This document shows, one piece after another, positions 50,278 to 58,184 of a stretch of 64,000 bases of DNA (positions are counted from its first letter, which is position 1; the number at the start of each line of letters is the position of its first letter). The notes beneath the pieces were generated by a model. That model did no database searches. It had not been told where the DNA came from and saw only the letters and a list, made by a program, of their open reading frames with translations. The stretch lies in the NCBI GenBank assembly GCA_035765775.1, contig DASTWV010000042.1:1-64000 (forward strand), written 5' to 3'. Origin of the DNA: Actinomycetota bacterium. Its GTDB lineage: Bacteria > Actinomycetota > CADDZG01 > JAHWKV01 > JAOPZY01. Position numbers and translations under genes: made by a program.

Positions 50278-52071
50278 TCAGGACCGCTGGGGGCCGCCCC
50301 GGGTGAGCAGGACCGCGGCCCCGGCACCCACCGCCAGGGCGAGCACCAGCGCCCCGGCCAGGAACCAGGGCGTGCTGGTGGAGGACGACTTCTTCGCCGG
50401 CCCGGCCGCCTTCGGCGATGCCGGGGGGCGCCTGCCGGGTGTCGACGGGCTCGGGCTGGGCGATGGCGGCGGGGGCGCCTTCAGCGTGACGGTGACGCCC
50501 TCCGACACCACCCGGGACACACCGTCGTCGGCCACCACCGCGGCCTGGTAGGCCCCCGGTGCCAACCCGGCACCCGCCGGGTCCCACGTCACCGACGCCG
50601 CTCCTCCCGTCACGGGCGCCGGAGTGGTGGAGCCGGTCCCGGTCACGCCTGGGCCGGTGTATTCGATGCTGACGTTGGCGGCATGGTTGAGGTTGAAGGA
50701 GAACGTCGCCGGGGTTCCCGTGGCCGCCGTGGCGCTGGCCGAGACCCCCGAGATGGTCACCGTCGGGGGGATGGCGCCGCCCGGCCCGGGCGCCGGGGCG
50801 ATGGTGAGCGAAGACCCGCCCGTGATGGTGACCGCGCCCGAGACCCCCGAGGGGCCCCCGCTCACCTGCACCGACCCCCCGGGCGCCACGGTCACCTGCT
50901 GCACCCCGGTGGCCAGCAGGATGCGGATGCTGCCCGGTTCCGGCACGGTCACCGGCTGCAGGCCGCCGTAGTAGTAGGCGAGGATCTGCTGGTAACTCTG
51001 CCCCTTGGCCGCCTTGCCCTCAGCCCCCCACTGCACCATGCCCACGCCGTGGCCCCAGCCCCGCCCGGTCATGACCACGGCGTCGGCCTGCTGGGTCAGC
51101 GTCATCCAGATGGAAGGAACGGTCTGGGGGAGATGCCCGCCCCCGGTGGCGGCACTGGGGTAGCGCTTGGGCGTGAGGCAGTCGGCCTGATTGTTCAGCG
51201 AGTTGCGGAACGTCGAGACCGGCAGGGTCTTGGACTGTCCCGGCCCCGAGATCGCGATGTTGGTGCCCTGCTGGCTGACGGTGGTGATCGCCCCGGTGCC
51301 CCACTGCCCGGCCAGATTCAGGGCCTGGGCGAGGTCGGTCAGCGGCATGCGGACGGTCCAGTTCGAGGTCGGCGAAGCGCCGTCGTCGTTCTCCACCACC
51401 GGCTGCAGGTAGGGCAGGGGAGGCCCGTTGAACACAGTGGCGTTGGAGTAGGTGTGGCCATTGGAGGTGGAGAAGTACAGGGCGTCGATGGGCTTGCCCT
51501 GGTACTCCAGGATCTGGCCGGCGGTGTCGTTGACCGCCTGCACCCAGCGGTCCCCGTACGGCCCGTTCTGGACCGACTCGCCCCGGTACACCTGGCAGGC
51601 GTCGGTGGAGCACAGGTCGTAGTGCAGGCCATCCACCGTGGACCCGTTGAGGTGCGAGATGGCGTAGGTGCGGGCGGCCACCACCTGCGCCTCGAGCGCG
51701 GCCAGGGGCCAGCTGGTGGGCACCTCGGCGATGCCCTTGAGGTAGTCGGCGAAGCTGAGCTGCGTGATGAGGTAGAGCCTGCCATTGGGCTCCCGGCCCA
51801 CCTCGAGGGTCCCCGGGAACGCCGCCACCACCGGCTGGGGTTGGTTGGGGGGGCAGAGGCCGGGCACCGAGGGGAAGATGGCATCGACCGTATCGGAAGC
51901 CCCCGGGCTGGCCGGGGTGAAGGTGATCGGCCCCACCGGGGCCTGGTCCCCGGCCCGGGGGGCGGCGGCGCTGGCGCCGCTCCGGGCGGCCGCCGGCGTG
52001 CGGAACCCGATCGGGGCGGCGGTGGCGGCGAACACCAGGAGGGCCAGCCCCCACCGGAGGCGGGGCTTCAT
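50278..52071 (-). CDS. SpoIID/LytB-domain exported protein with C-terminal anchor
   Basis: A 597-aa protein with a signal peptide (MKPRLRWGLALLVFAATAAP) and a SpoIID domain (about 80-370): LSFADYLKGIAEVPTSWPLAALEAQVVAARTYA, GEILEYQGKPIDALYFSTSNGHT-like text and GRGWGHGVGMVQWGA. SpoIID enzymes cut denuded peptidoglycan strands. Two Ig-like/Gly-rich parts follow, then a proline linker and one helix (TPWFLAGALVLALAVGAGAAVLL) before RGG. ATG 52071 gives the clean signal. It is divergent from ilvA. Confidence 0.88.
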   Translation of the reverse strand: MKPRLRWGLALLVFAATAAPIGFRTPAAARSGASAAAPRAGDQAPVGPITFTPASPGASDTVDAIFPSVPGLCPPNQPQPVVAAFPGTLEVGREPNGRLYLITQLSFADYLKGIAEVPTSWPLAALEAQVVAARTYAISHLNGSTVDGLHYDLCSTDACQVYRGESVQNGPYGDRWVQAVNDTAGQILEYQGKPIDALYFSTSNGHTYSNATVFNGPPLPYLQPVVENDDGASPTSNWTVRMPLTDLAQALNLAGQWGTGAITTVSQQGTNIAISGPGQSKTLPVSTFRNSLNNQADCLTPKRYPSAATGGGHLPQTVPSIWMTLTQQADAVVMTGRGWGHGVGMVQWGAEGKAAKGQSYQQILAYYYGGLQPVTVPEPGSIRILLATGVQQVTVAPGGSVQVSGGPSGVSGAVTITGGSSLTIAPAPGPGGAIPPTVTISGVSASATAATGTPATFSFNLNHAANVSIEYTGPGVTGTGSTTPAPVTGGAASVTWDPAGAGLAPGAYQAAVVADDGVSRVVSEGVTVTLKAPPPPSPSPSPSTPGRRPPASPKAAGPAKKSSSTSTPWFLAGALVLALAVGAGAAVLLTRGGPQRS

Positions 52072-52140
52072 GCGGGCTTCGCCCCGGTGACGGGCCCGGG
52101 TATCCCTCCGGGCTTGGCGCCGGGATGGGAGAATCCCGGG

Positions 52141-53382
52141 ATGCCATCGCACGCCCGCACCGACGAGTGGACCGGACTCATCTCCCTAGACGCCGTGCAC
52201 GAGGCGGCCGCCCGGCTGGCCGACATCTGCCTACCGACGCCGGTCTGGCCGTCACGGATCCTCTCGAGGATGGCTGGAGGCTCGACCCTGCTCAAATGCG
52301 AGAATCTCCAGCGAACCGGGTCCTTCAAGATACGAGGAGCCTACAACCGGATCGCCCGGCTTTCCGGCGAGCAGCGCGCCCGGGGTGTGGTGGCCGCCAG
52401 CGCCGGGAACCACGCCCAGGGCGTCGCCCTGGCGGCCGCGCTCCTGGGCGTGCGCTCCACGGTGTTCATGCCGGCCGGGGCGCCGCTGCCCAAGGTGGAG
52501 GCCACGAAGAAGTACGGGGCGGACGTGGTGCTGCACGGGGCGGTCTACGACGAATCCCATGAGCAAGCCCTCGCCTTCGCCGAGGAGCACGGCGCGGTCC
52601 TGGTGCATCCCTTCGACCACCCCGACGTGATCGCCGGGCAGGCCACCGTCGCCCTCGAGATCCTGGAGCAGACGCCGGATGTCCGCACGATCGTGGTACC
52701 GATCGGCGGCGGCGGGCTGATCTCCGGCATCGCCGCCGCGGCCAAGGCCCTGCGCCCGGACATCCGGATCGTGGGCGCCGAGCCGGCGGGCGCCGCCACC
52801 CTGCGCCGCTGCCTGGACGAGGGCCGGGTGGTCACCCTGCCCGAGGTCTCCACGATCGCCGACGGGCTGGCCGCCAAGCGGGGGGGGGACCTCACCTTCG
52901 AGTACGTGCGCCGCCTGGTGGACGACGTTGTGCTGGTCACCGAAGAGGAGATCGCCCAGGCCCTCCTGCTCATGACCGAGCGGGCGCGGCTGTTGTTGGA
53001 GCCGGCCGCGGCGGTCGGCGTGGCGGCGGCGATGACCCAGCGCTCGACGCTCACCTTCCCGGCGGTGGTGGTCGCCTCGGGGGGCAACATCGACCCGATG
53101 CTGCTGTTGCGGGTGATCCGCTTCGGCATGACCGCCGCCGGGCGCTACTTCGCCTTCCGCACCAAGCTGCACGACCGGCCGGGCGAGTTGGAGCGCCTGG
53201 CTGCCGCCGTCGCCGGGGTGGGGGTCAACGTGGTGGGCATCGAGCACCGGCGGGAGGGCATCCTGCACTCGGTCCTGGGCGATGTCGAGGTGACCATCCA
53301 GGTCGAGCTGCGCGGGCCCGAGCACGTGGAGCAGCTGACCGCCCGCCTCCACGAAGCCGGCTACGAGGTGGACCCGCTGTAG
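52141..53382 (+). CDS. ilvA: Threonine ammonia-lyase
   Basis: A 413-aa PLP enzyme forming 2-oxobutanoate and ammonia from threonine, for isoleucine synthesis or threonine breakdown. The PLP lysine is in TGSFKIRGAYN (about residue 61); ASAGNHAQGVALAA and VPIGGGGLISGIA bind cofactor phosphate. A C-terminal ACT domain (KLHDRPGELERLAAAVAGVGVNVVGIEH) is of the short, single-ACT form typical of the TdcB/IlvA type found in actinobacteria. ATG 52141. selW follows 31 bp downstream. Confidence 0.93.
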   Translation: MPSHARTDEWTGLISLDAVHEAAARLADICLPTPVWPSRILSRMAGGSTLLKCENLQRTGSFKIRGAYNRIARLSGEQRARGVVAASAGNHAQGVALAAALLGVRSTVFMPAGAPLPKVEATKKYGADVVLHGAVYDESHEQALAFAEEHGAVLVHPFDHPDVIAGQATVALEILEQTPDVRTIVVPIGGGGLISGIAAAAKALRPDIRIVGAEPAGAATLRRCLDEGRVVTLPEVSTIADGLAAKRGGDLTFEYVRRLVDDVVLVTEEEIAQALLLMTERARLLLEPAAAVGVAAAMTQRSTLTFPAVVVASGGNIDPMLLLRVIRFGMTAAGRYFAFRTKLHDRPGELERLAAAVAGVGVNVVGIEHRREGILHSVLGDVEVTIQVELRGPEHVEQLTARLHEAGYEVDPL

Positions 53383-53413
53383 CGAAAGGTACACCCCTGG
53401 GTAGTATGGAGCC

Positions 53414-53653
53414 ATGCAAATCACCATCGAGTTCTGTGTCGTCTGAGACTACACAGACAAGGCCGTCGGTCTGGCGACCCAGCTCCTCAACGACATACCC
53501 CGCGACATCCAGAGCCTCACACTGATCCCGTCCGGAGGGGGCGTGTTCGAGGTGTCGGCCAACGGCGACCTCGTGTACTCCAAGAAAGCCACCAAGCGCC
53601 ACCCCACCTACCAGGAAGTCCGGGCAGCGCTGAAGCCGTACGCCGCCACCTAA
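53414..53653 (+). CDS. selW: SelW-like selenoprotein (Rdx family, CxxU)
   Basis: A 79-codon gene with TGA at codon 11 (53444-53446) in frame between ATG 53414 and TAA 53651. Read with Sec it opens MQITIEFCVVUDYTDKAV, the CxxU redox motif after the first strand of the thioredoxin-like Rdx fold. IPSGGGVFEVSANGDLVYSKKATKRHP is the hallmark second half of SelW proteins. GGAG lies just before the ATG. An RNA hairpin with GGUCUG in the loop follows (53465-53478). These proteins are thought to act in thiol redox protection. It ends 4 bp from the convergent mocA-like gene. Confidence 0.93.
53465..53478 (+). promoter_or_regulatory. Candidate SECIS hairpin of selW
   Basis: GTCG (53465-53468) pairs with CGAC (53475-53478) around GTCTGG, beginning 18 nt after the UGA. 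GGTCTG spans the top of the stem and loop, as in the apical loop of the E. coli fdhF SECIS (GGUCU), at a similar distance. Another fold (GGTC/GACC) competes. Confidence 0.6.
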
Positions 53654-53657
53654 GGCC

Positions 53658-54239
53658 TCACCCCCCGGCCAGGCGCCGGTAGTCCTCCAGGGTGTCGAGG
53701 TCGGGCGGGATCTCGGCATCCACCGGGACCCGGTACACCCAGTCCCGGTGCGCCTTGATGACCTCCCGGGCCCCCTGGTCGCCGGTCACTGCCATCAGGT
53801 CGGGCCACACCGAGCGGGCAAACAGGACCGGGTGGCTGGGCGTTCCCCGGTAGCTGGCCTGCACGATGGGGCCGTGCCCCGCCCGGAAGCCGCCCGCCAC
53901 CGCGGCGATGGTCGATGCCGGCATCCCGGGCTGGTCGCCGAGGAGCACCACCGCGGCGTCCGACTCCGCCGACGCCGCCGCCAGCCCGGTGCGCAGCGAA
54001 CTCGCCTGCCCGGTGGCGTAGTCCGGGTTCACCACCGTGCGGGCGCCCGCCGGCAGTGCCAGCACCGAGCCGACCTCCGGGGCCATGTGGCCCAACACCA
54101 CCACGATCTCGTCCAGCCCGGCCTCCGCCGCGGCATCCAGCGTGTGTTGGAGGAGCGGCTTGCCGCCCAGCACCAGCAACTGCTTGGGCCGGCCGAGGCG
54201 GGATGACGTCCCGCCGGCCAGCACGATCCCCGAGATCAC
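53658..54239 (-). CDS. MocA-like molybdopterin nucleotidyltransferase
   Basis: A 193-aa MobA/MocA-type enzyme: IVLAGGTSSRLGRPKQLLVLGGKPLLQHTL, VVVLGHMAPEVGS, VVLLGDQPGMP and SYRGTPSHPVLFARS. It probably makes the cytosine dinucleotide cofactor of CO dehydrogenase and related hydroxylases. GTG 54239 gives the normal start; an upstream ATG at 54299 would run through the terminator region. It lies at the end of the CODH gene run but after a terminator, so it may have its own promoter. Confidence 0.88.
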   Translation of the reverse strand: MISGIVLAGGTSSRLGRPKQLLVLGGKPLLQHTLDAAAEAGLDEIVVVLGHMAPEVGSVLALPAGARTVVNPDYATGQASSLRTGLAAASAESDAAVVLLGDQPGMPASTIAAVAGGFRAGHGPIVQASYRGTPSHPVLFARSVWPDLMAVTGDQGAREVIKAHRDWVYRVPVDAEIPPDLDTLEDYRRLAGG

Positions 54240-54295
54240 AGCCCCAGCCTCCCACACATCCGGGCGGCCCAATCCGCTGCTGGCCCCGGACATCC

Positions 54296-54331
54296 CCAAA
54301 AACCAAACACCCCCCGGAAACCCGGGGGGTG
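54296..54331 (-). terminator. Rho-independent terminator of the cox/membrane-protein run
   Basis: On the minus strand a 10-bp GC stem, CACCCCCCGG / CCGGGGGGTG (54308-54331), with a 4-nt loop is followed by TTTGGTTTTTGG. It lies 22 bp after the last membrane-protein gene and before the MocA-like gene. Confidence 0.85.
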
Positions 54332-54353
54332 CTGGGAACTGCGGGGCCGAAAG

Positions 54354-54980
54354 CTACGGCTTGATCGGCGTCTGCTGGTAGGCGCAGGGCGGACCCGTTG
54401 CCAGGAGGACGCTGCCGAGCGAGAGGCCAGCTGCGGTGCTGAAACCACCGGTCAGACCACAGAAGTCGCCTTCGATGCCGACCACGTTGTTGACGATCGA
54501 GGTCGTGTCGCTCTTGATCTTCTGCACGTCGGTGAGGATCACGCTGGACTGCGTGCCCCGGATGGTGGCGAGGAGCGAGGCAATCGAACCCGGGCCGGAG
54601 TTGACGACGCCCAGGATCGAGGCGACCTGGCCCCGGATGGTGTGCACCAGCCCGTTGATGCTCTGCACGGGCGGCGTGATGCCGTCCACCTCTTGGTCGA
54701 TGTGTGCGGCCGTGGACTGGATGACGGCGATCTGTCCGGTCAGCGGCTGCGCAGCAGCCAGGATGGACGAGGCCGTCTGCTCGGTCATGTTGAGTTGCGC
54801 AACATAGCCCGTGTCGTGCTTGGAACTCGACAGGTCACCGGTGATGACCGTCACTTTGGAGTTGATCTCCTGAGCAGCAACTAGCGTGCGGGTCAGAACC
54901 AGCACCGCCGAGAGTGCCCAGGCAATGACGATGATCAGGGCGATACCCGCCTGCCCTCGATCACTGCGAATGCCTCTCAT
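54354..54980 (-). CDS. One-helix membrane protein, type A (cysteine-pair tail)
   Basis: A protein of about 208 aa from ATG 54980 (GGAGG 5 bp upstream). One N-terminal helix (AGIALIIVIAWALSAVLVLTRTLVA) anchors a long outer part of alternating small and aliphatic residues with I/V/L at heptad-like spacing (IAVIQSTAAHIDQEVDGITPPV, SINGLVHTIRGQVASIL). Cysteines at CGLTGG and PPCAYQQ close the chain, about 24 residues apart. It resembles the products at 55008 and 55686. It is the last gene before the terminator. No family recognised. Confidence 0.78.
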   Translation of the reverse strand: MRGIRSDRGQAGIALIIVIAWALSAVLVLTRTLVAAQEINSKVTVITGDLSSSKHDTGYVAQLNMTEQTASSILAAAQPLTGQIAVIQSTAAHIDQEVDGITPPVQSINGLVHTIRGQVASILGVVNSGPGSIASLLATIRGTQSSVILTDVQKIKSDTTSIVNNVVGIEGDFCGLTGGFSTAAGLSLGSVLLATGPPCAYQQTPIKP

Positions 54981-55007
54981 GAACACCTCCGTCGAAATCC
55001 TGGTTCG

Positions 55008-55631
55008 TTATGCGCCGCAGCTGCCGCCGGCGAGGGTCTTCACGATGCCGCTGCAGATGTCGTGGGCTCGGATCTGAATACCGGTGGAGTCGTTCAGCAG
55101 GGTGTTGGCCTGGTCGAGGTCTGCCTTGATGGCGGTCAAGCCCACCGTGGAGTTGCCGTCGATCTGGTTCACGTCGCTGATGATGCCCTTGATGCTGGTC
55201 GAGTCGGCTGTTGCCAGCACGCTCTCGATGGTGTTCAGACCGCCCTCCGTGACCACCAGGGTGGCCTCGGTGTCCTTCAGGGACGGGTCAATGACGGTCA
55301 GCTGGTTGTTGATGTCCGTCAGGGACCCGATGATCGCGTCCGCCTGGGCCGGGATCGGCTTCAGGGCGGTGTCGATCGAGGTCAGCGTGCCGTTGATGTT
55401 GGCGACGTGCTGCGGCAGGGGGTTGACATCCCCGTTGATGCCGGTCACGTTGCCGGTGGTGACCGCCAGGGACTTGTTGATGGAGTCCAGGGCGGAAATG
55501 ATGCCGAGCAGGAAGCCGATCACCACGAGGACCACCAGGACCCCGATCGTGACCCACACCTTCAGCCACCGGCTCGCGCTCATCATAGGAGCGGCGATAT
55601 CCGGGGCGTATGCTGCTGGTCGCTGCGCCAT
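55008..55631 (-). CDS. One-helix membrane protein, type A (cysteine-pair tail)
   Basis: A 207-aa protein. An N-terminal cytoplasmic stretch leads to one helix (VWVTIGVLVVLVVIGFLLGIISAL, about 28-50), then an outer rod of heptad-like repeats: NVTGINGDVNPLPQHVANINGTL, SIDTALKPIPAQADAIIGSLTDINNQLTVI. The tail has HDICSG and GGSCGA, two cysteines 11 residues apart, probably a disulfide outside the cell. ATG 55631 has GGAG. Its plan is shared with the neighbours on both sides. Function unknown. Confidence 0.78.
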   Translation of the reverse strand: MAQRPAAYAPDIAAPMMSASRWLKVWVTIGVLVVLVVIGFLLGIISALDSINKSLAVTTGNVTGINGDVNPLPQHVANINGTLTSIDTALKPIPAQADAIIGSLTDINNQLTVIDPSLKDTEATLVVTEGGLNTIESVLATADSTSIKGIISDVNQIDGNSTVGLTAIKADLDQANTLLNDSTGIQIRAHDICSGIVKTLAGGSCGA

Positions 55632-55685
55632 CGGTCAGTTCTCCTTCTTCAGTCTCAACTCGTCTTAGGCCCTGTTCCGACTCTT

Positions 55686-56270
55686 TTAGCCGGAGCAACC
55701 CAGGCCGACAGCCCTGTCGATGGTGCAGGTCGAGATGCGGATGTTGAACGCCTCGACCCGGATGTCACCGGCGTCTCCGAGGATGCCGCCTGCCAGCGAA
55801 ACAGCCGTGTCAAGGCCGCCCTTGATGGTGGCTGCGTCGCCCTGAATGGTCTGAGCAGTGTTGAGAATCGCACCGGCCGTGCCGTTGATGGCGTGAGCGG
55901 TGCCGTTGATGGCGTTCGCCGTGCCGTTGACGGAGACGGCAAAGCCGTCGATCGACTTGGCGGTGGCGATGATCGTGTTCAGCTTGGCGACCAGGGACTG
56001 GCTGCCGTCCGACGCCGTGCCCGCCGCCGTGTGGAGAATCGACGTGGCGATGGCGTTGGTGTGCGTCAGCTGCGAGATAACTGAGGTGTCACCCTTGATG
56101 CTGTTGGCACCCGACTGGATCGTCGAGGCCTTGTTGTTGATCGAGTTGGCAACGTCGACGGTACGCAGCAGCAGGTAGAACGACACCACGACTGCGACGA
56201 CCACAACGACGAGGCCGATCGCCCCTTGCCCTCCCTCGGTCTTGAGAAGCCTTCGCATACGCTCCAACAT
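55686..56270 (-). CDS. One-helix membrane protein, type A (cysteine-pair tail)
   Basis: About 194 aa from ATG 56270 (GGGGG upstream; GTG 56282 and ATG 56258 are possible). The helix is GAIGLVVVVVAVVVSFYLLLRTV. The outer part has the clearest seven-residue repeats: SVNGTAN-AINGTAH-AINGTAG-AILNTAQ-TIQGDAA-TIKGG. The end is STCTIDRAVGLGCSG, with two cysteines 9 residues apart. The repeat suggests an extended helical or coiled-coil rod. Same strand and style as its neighbours. Confidence 0.78.
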   Translation of the reverse strand: MLERMRRLLKTEGGQGAIGLVVVVVAVVVSFYLLLRTVDVANSINNKASTIQSGANSIKGDTSVISQLTHTNAIATSILHTAAGTASDGSQSLVAKLNTIIATAKSIDGFAVSVNGTANAINGTAHAINGTAGAILNTAQTIQGDAATIKGGLDTAVSLAGGILGDAGDIRVEAFNIRISTCTIDRAVGLGCSG

Positions 56271-56434
56271 GACCCCCTTCACCTTCCCGTGTACGGACCC
56301 GTCCGCAGGTTCTGCGTACCTCCACTGCGGTACAACCCCAAGGTGCTGCCCCGATTGATGCTGGTGCTCCCCCCTACCAGGCCGGTTGAGCTCTCGCCGA
56401 CCCCCATAGAGCCAGAAACGAACTCCTCAGCGAA

Positions 56435-56782
56435 TTACTTGATGCCCGAGATGCCGGTGTACAGCCCCGTGCCGCTGGAGGTGCCGGCGGTGTTGGAACC
56501 AACTGCGACGCGGCCACTGACGACGCCTTCGATCCGCTCGGCCAGGCGGTAGAGCAGCGGAAGTGCCCCGGAGATGATCCCGAGGGTCCGGTTGATCTGT
56601 TGCAGCCCGGGGATGATCGGCTCGGCGTGGCCGATGATCTGAACGACGAGGTCGACCGTGGTGGCCAGACCGTTGTCGATCTTGGTCAGCAGGCCGGCGA
56701 CCCAGTTCAGGTAGATCAACAGGACGCCGATCAACAGGATGACGTCGATCAGCGACAGCGCAACGAGAAGTGTCTTGGTCAT
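56435..56782 (-). CDS. Small one-helix membrane protein
   Basis: A 115-aa protein with an immediate N-terminal helix (LLVALSLIDVILLIGVLLIYLNWVAGLL) and an amphipathic second half (TVDLVVQIIGHAEPIIPGLQQINRTLGIISGALPLLYRLAERIEGVV). ATG 56782 overlaps the stop of the upstream gene in TAATG, so the two are translationally coupled. No cysteines and no family recognised. Confidence 0.78.
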   Translation of the reverse strand: MTKTLLVALSLIDVILLIGVLLIYLNWVAGLLTKIDNGLATTVDLVVQIIGHAEPIIPGLQQINRTLGIISGALPLLYRLAERIEGVVSGRVAVGSNTAGTSSGTGLYTGISGIK

Positions 56783-57111
56783 TAGCGTGGCACCGCCTTC
56801 TTGCCGGATCCCGACAGAACCCTGGTGAGGAACAGGTGGTGGTTCAGACCCTCGGCGAGCACCGCGTCCACCTGCGTGGCGGTGTCGGCGATCAGGAAGG
56901 AAGTCCCGGTGTTGCGTGCGGTCTGACCGAGCGTCTCGACAACGCCCTCCACACCCCGGTCAATGTCCTGAACCAGGCGAATGAGCAGGGTCAGCACCCC
57001 GATGACCACCAGGACGACGACGAGACCCAGCCCGACAGCCATCCACCACCAGGTCACCTCTTCGGGGGCATACCCCGCCACGCTTGCTACTACATGGAGA
57101 ACTCCTGGCAT
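56782..57111 (-). CDS. Small one-helix membrane protein
   Basis: A 109-aa protein with a short outer start (MPGVLHVVASVAGYAPEEVTWW), one helix (WMAVGLGLVVVLVVIGVLTLLIRLV) and a helical tail (DIDRGVEGVVETLGQTARNTGTSFLIADTATQVDAVLAEGLNHH). It lies 7 bp after the gene at 57119 and overlaps the next one. Function unknown. Confidence 0.75.
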   Translation of the reverse strand: MPGVLHVVASVAGYAPEEVTWWWMAVGLGLVVVLVVIGVLTLLIRLVQDIDRGVEGVVETLGQTARNTGTSFLIADTATQVDAVLAEGLNHHLFLTRVLSGSGKKAVPR

Positions 57112-57118
57112 GTCCCGA

Positions 57119-57403
57119 TCACCCCCCTAATGACTTACGAACGGTGAGCAGGTCATTGACGATGGTCGATGCATGGTCAATGGTTGTCTGCAGATCCCAC
57201 AGCGGGGCGGTGTTGGTCCAACATGCTTCCAGACCCCGGATTGCCTCCTGCGCCTGCACCCCGATGTTGCGGGCGAGAACCAGGATTGCCTGCACTTCGA
57301 TCACGACGATGACAATCGCAATCGTCGTCACAACGAAACCCACATACCACCCGAAGAGATTGGCATGCGTCGGGCTTGCTAGCACACTTGCCGCCGCACT
57401 CAT
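57119..57403 (-). CDS. Small one-helix membrane protein
   Basis: A 94-aa protein with one helix (WYVGFVVTTIAIVIVVIEVQAILVLA) and an amphipathic tail (IGVQAQEAIRGLEACWTNTAPLWDLQTTIDHASTIVNDLLTV). ATG 57403 has GGGAGG. It belongs to the same run as the genes on either side. Function unknown. Confidence 0.75.
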   Translation of the reverse strand: MSAAASVLASPTHANLFGWYVGFVVTTIAIVIVVIEVQAILVLARNIGVQAQEAIRGLEACWTNTAPLWDLQTTIDHASTIVNDLLTVRKSLGG

Positions 57404-57507
57404 GCGCTCAACCTCCCTCCATCCATACCGACGCCTCCTTGATTACACGGTCCCGCGGAGCGGGAACCTTTTGGGCGCTGCTGCAAGGAACTCCCGAACT
57501 GCACCAC

Positions 57508-57771
57508 CTACATGCGCGGCCGGCCGCCGCCGCCGGAACGCCCGGCGAGGGCGTCGGCCTTGGCCCGGACCGGAGCAAGGTTGGTGTTGACGTTGCTCAC
57601 CGTCGGTGGCACCGTCGAGGTCTGGTTGGCGATCGCCGCCACACCGGCGATGATCGTGCCCAGGGTGAACGTCACATGCTGCAGCTGGCTGATGATCTTG
57701 GCCAGCGAGCTGACCAGGGTGATTACGACCACGGCGATCAGCACCAGGTCGACCCATCCGAAAATACTCAT
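57508..57771 (-). CDS. Small one-helix membrane protein
   Basis: An 87-aa protein: helix at the very start (FGWVDLVLIAVVVITLVSSLAKII), then QLQHVTFTLGTIIAGVAAIANQTSTVPPTVSNVNTNL and a Gly/Arg tail (GRSGGGGRPRM). ATG 57771 has GAGGAGGAAGG. Its N-terminus somewhat resembles actinobacterial DUF948-type helices, which I cannot confirm. Function unknown. Confidence 0.75.
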   Translation of the reverse strand: MSIFGWVDLVLIAVVVITLVSSLAKIISQLQHVTFTLGTIIAGVAAIANQTSTVPPTVSNVNTNLAPVRAKADALAGRSGGGGRPRM

Positions 57772-57834
57772 GCCTTCCTCCTCTCCATCAAGAATGTGAG
57801 ATAGCCACGACTGGCGGGCGCTGCTTGGGGGCCT

Positions 57835-58104
57835 CTAGGCTCCCCGCACCACCCGGTCGAGACCGTTGGCGTACCGGGTTGCCCCGACGGCAACTTCCTT
57901 GACGACGCTGTCGGTGACCTCAAGAAGCTCAGGCACACCGTCCAGCTCGCCCGTGAGCACAACACCGTTGGCCAAGATGCCGTCGATGTGGCCGCGAATG
58001 CTGACGATCACATCCACCACACGCTTGATCGAGACCAGATACGGGATTGCCGCCACCAAGAGGATGATGAGCAGACCAAGTGCAAACAACCCTCCGGGAC
58101 CCAT
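57835..58104 (-). CDS. Small one-helix membrane protein
   Basis: An 89-aa protein with helix LFALGLLIILLVAAIPYLV and an amphipathic tail (IKRVVDVIVSIRGHIDGILANGVVLTGELDGVPELLEVTDSVVKEVAVGATRYANGLDRVV). ATG 58104 has GAGGGAGGG. It is the first of eight such genes after coxG (80 bp gap). Function unknown. Confidence 0.78.
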   Translation of the reverse strand: MGPGGLFALGLLIILLVAAIPYLVSIKRVVDVIVSIRGHIDGILANGVVLTGELDGVPELLEVTDSVVKEVAVGATRYANGLDRVVRGA

Positions 58105-58184
58105 GAACCCTCCCTCTCTCTCTAGAACCGCTGCCCGACGTTATATAAACGCACGGGGTCCCCGTACCCCTACTTAGTCCCCGC

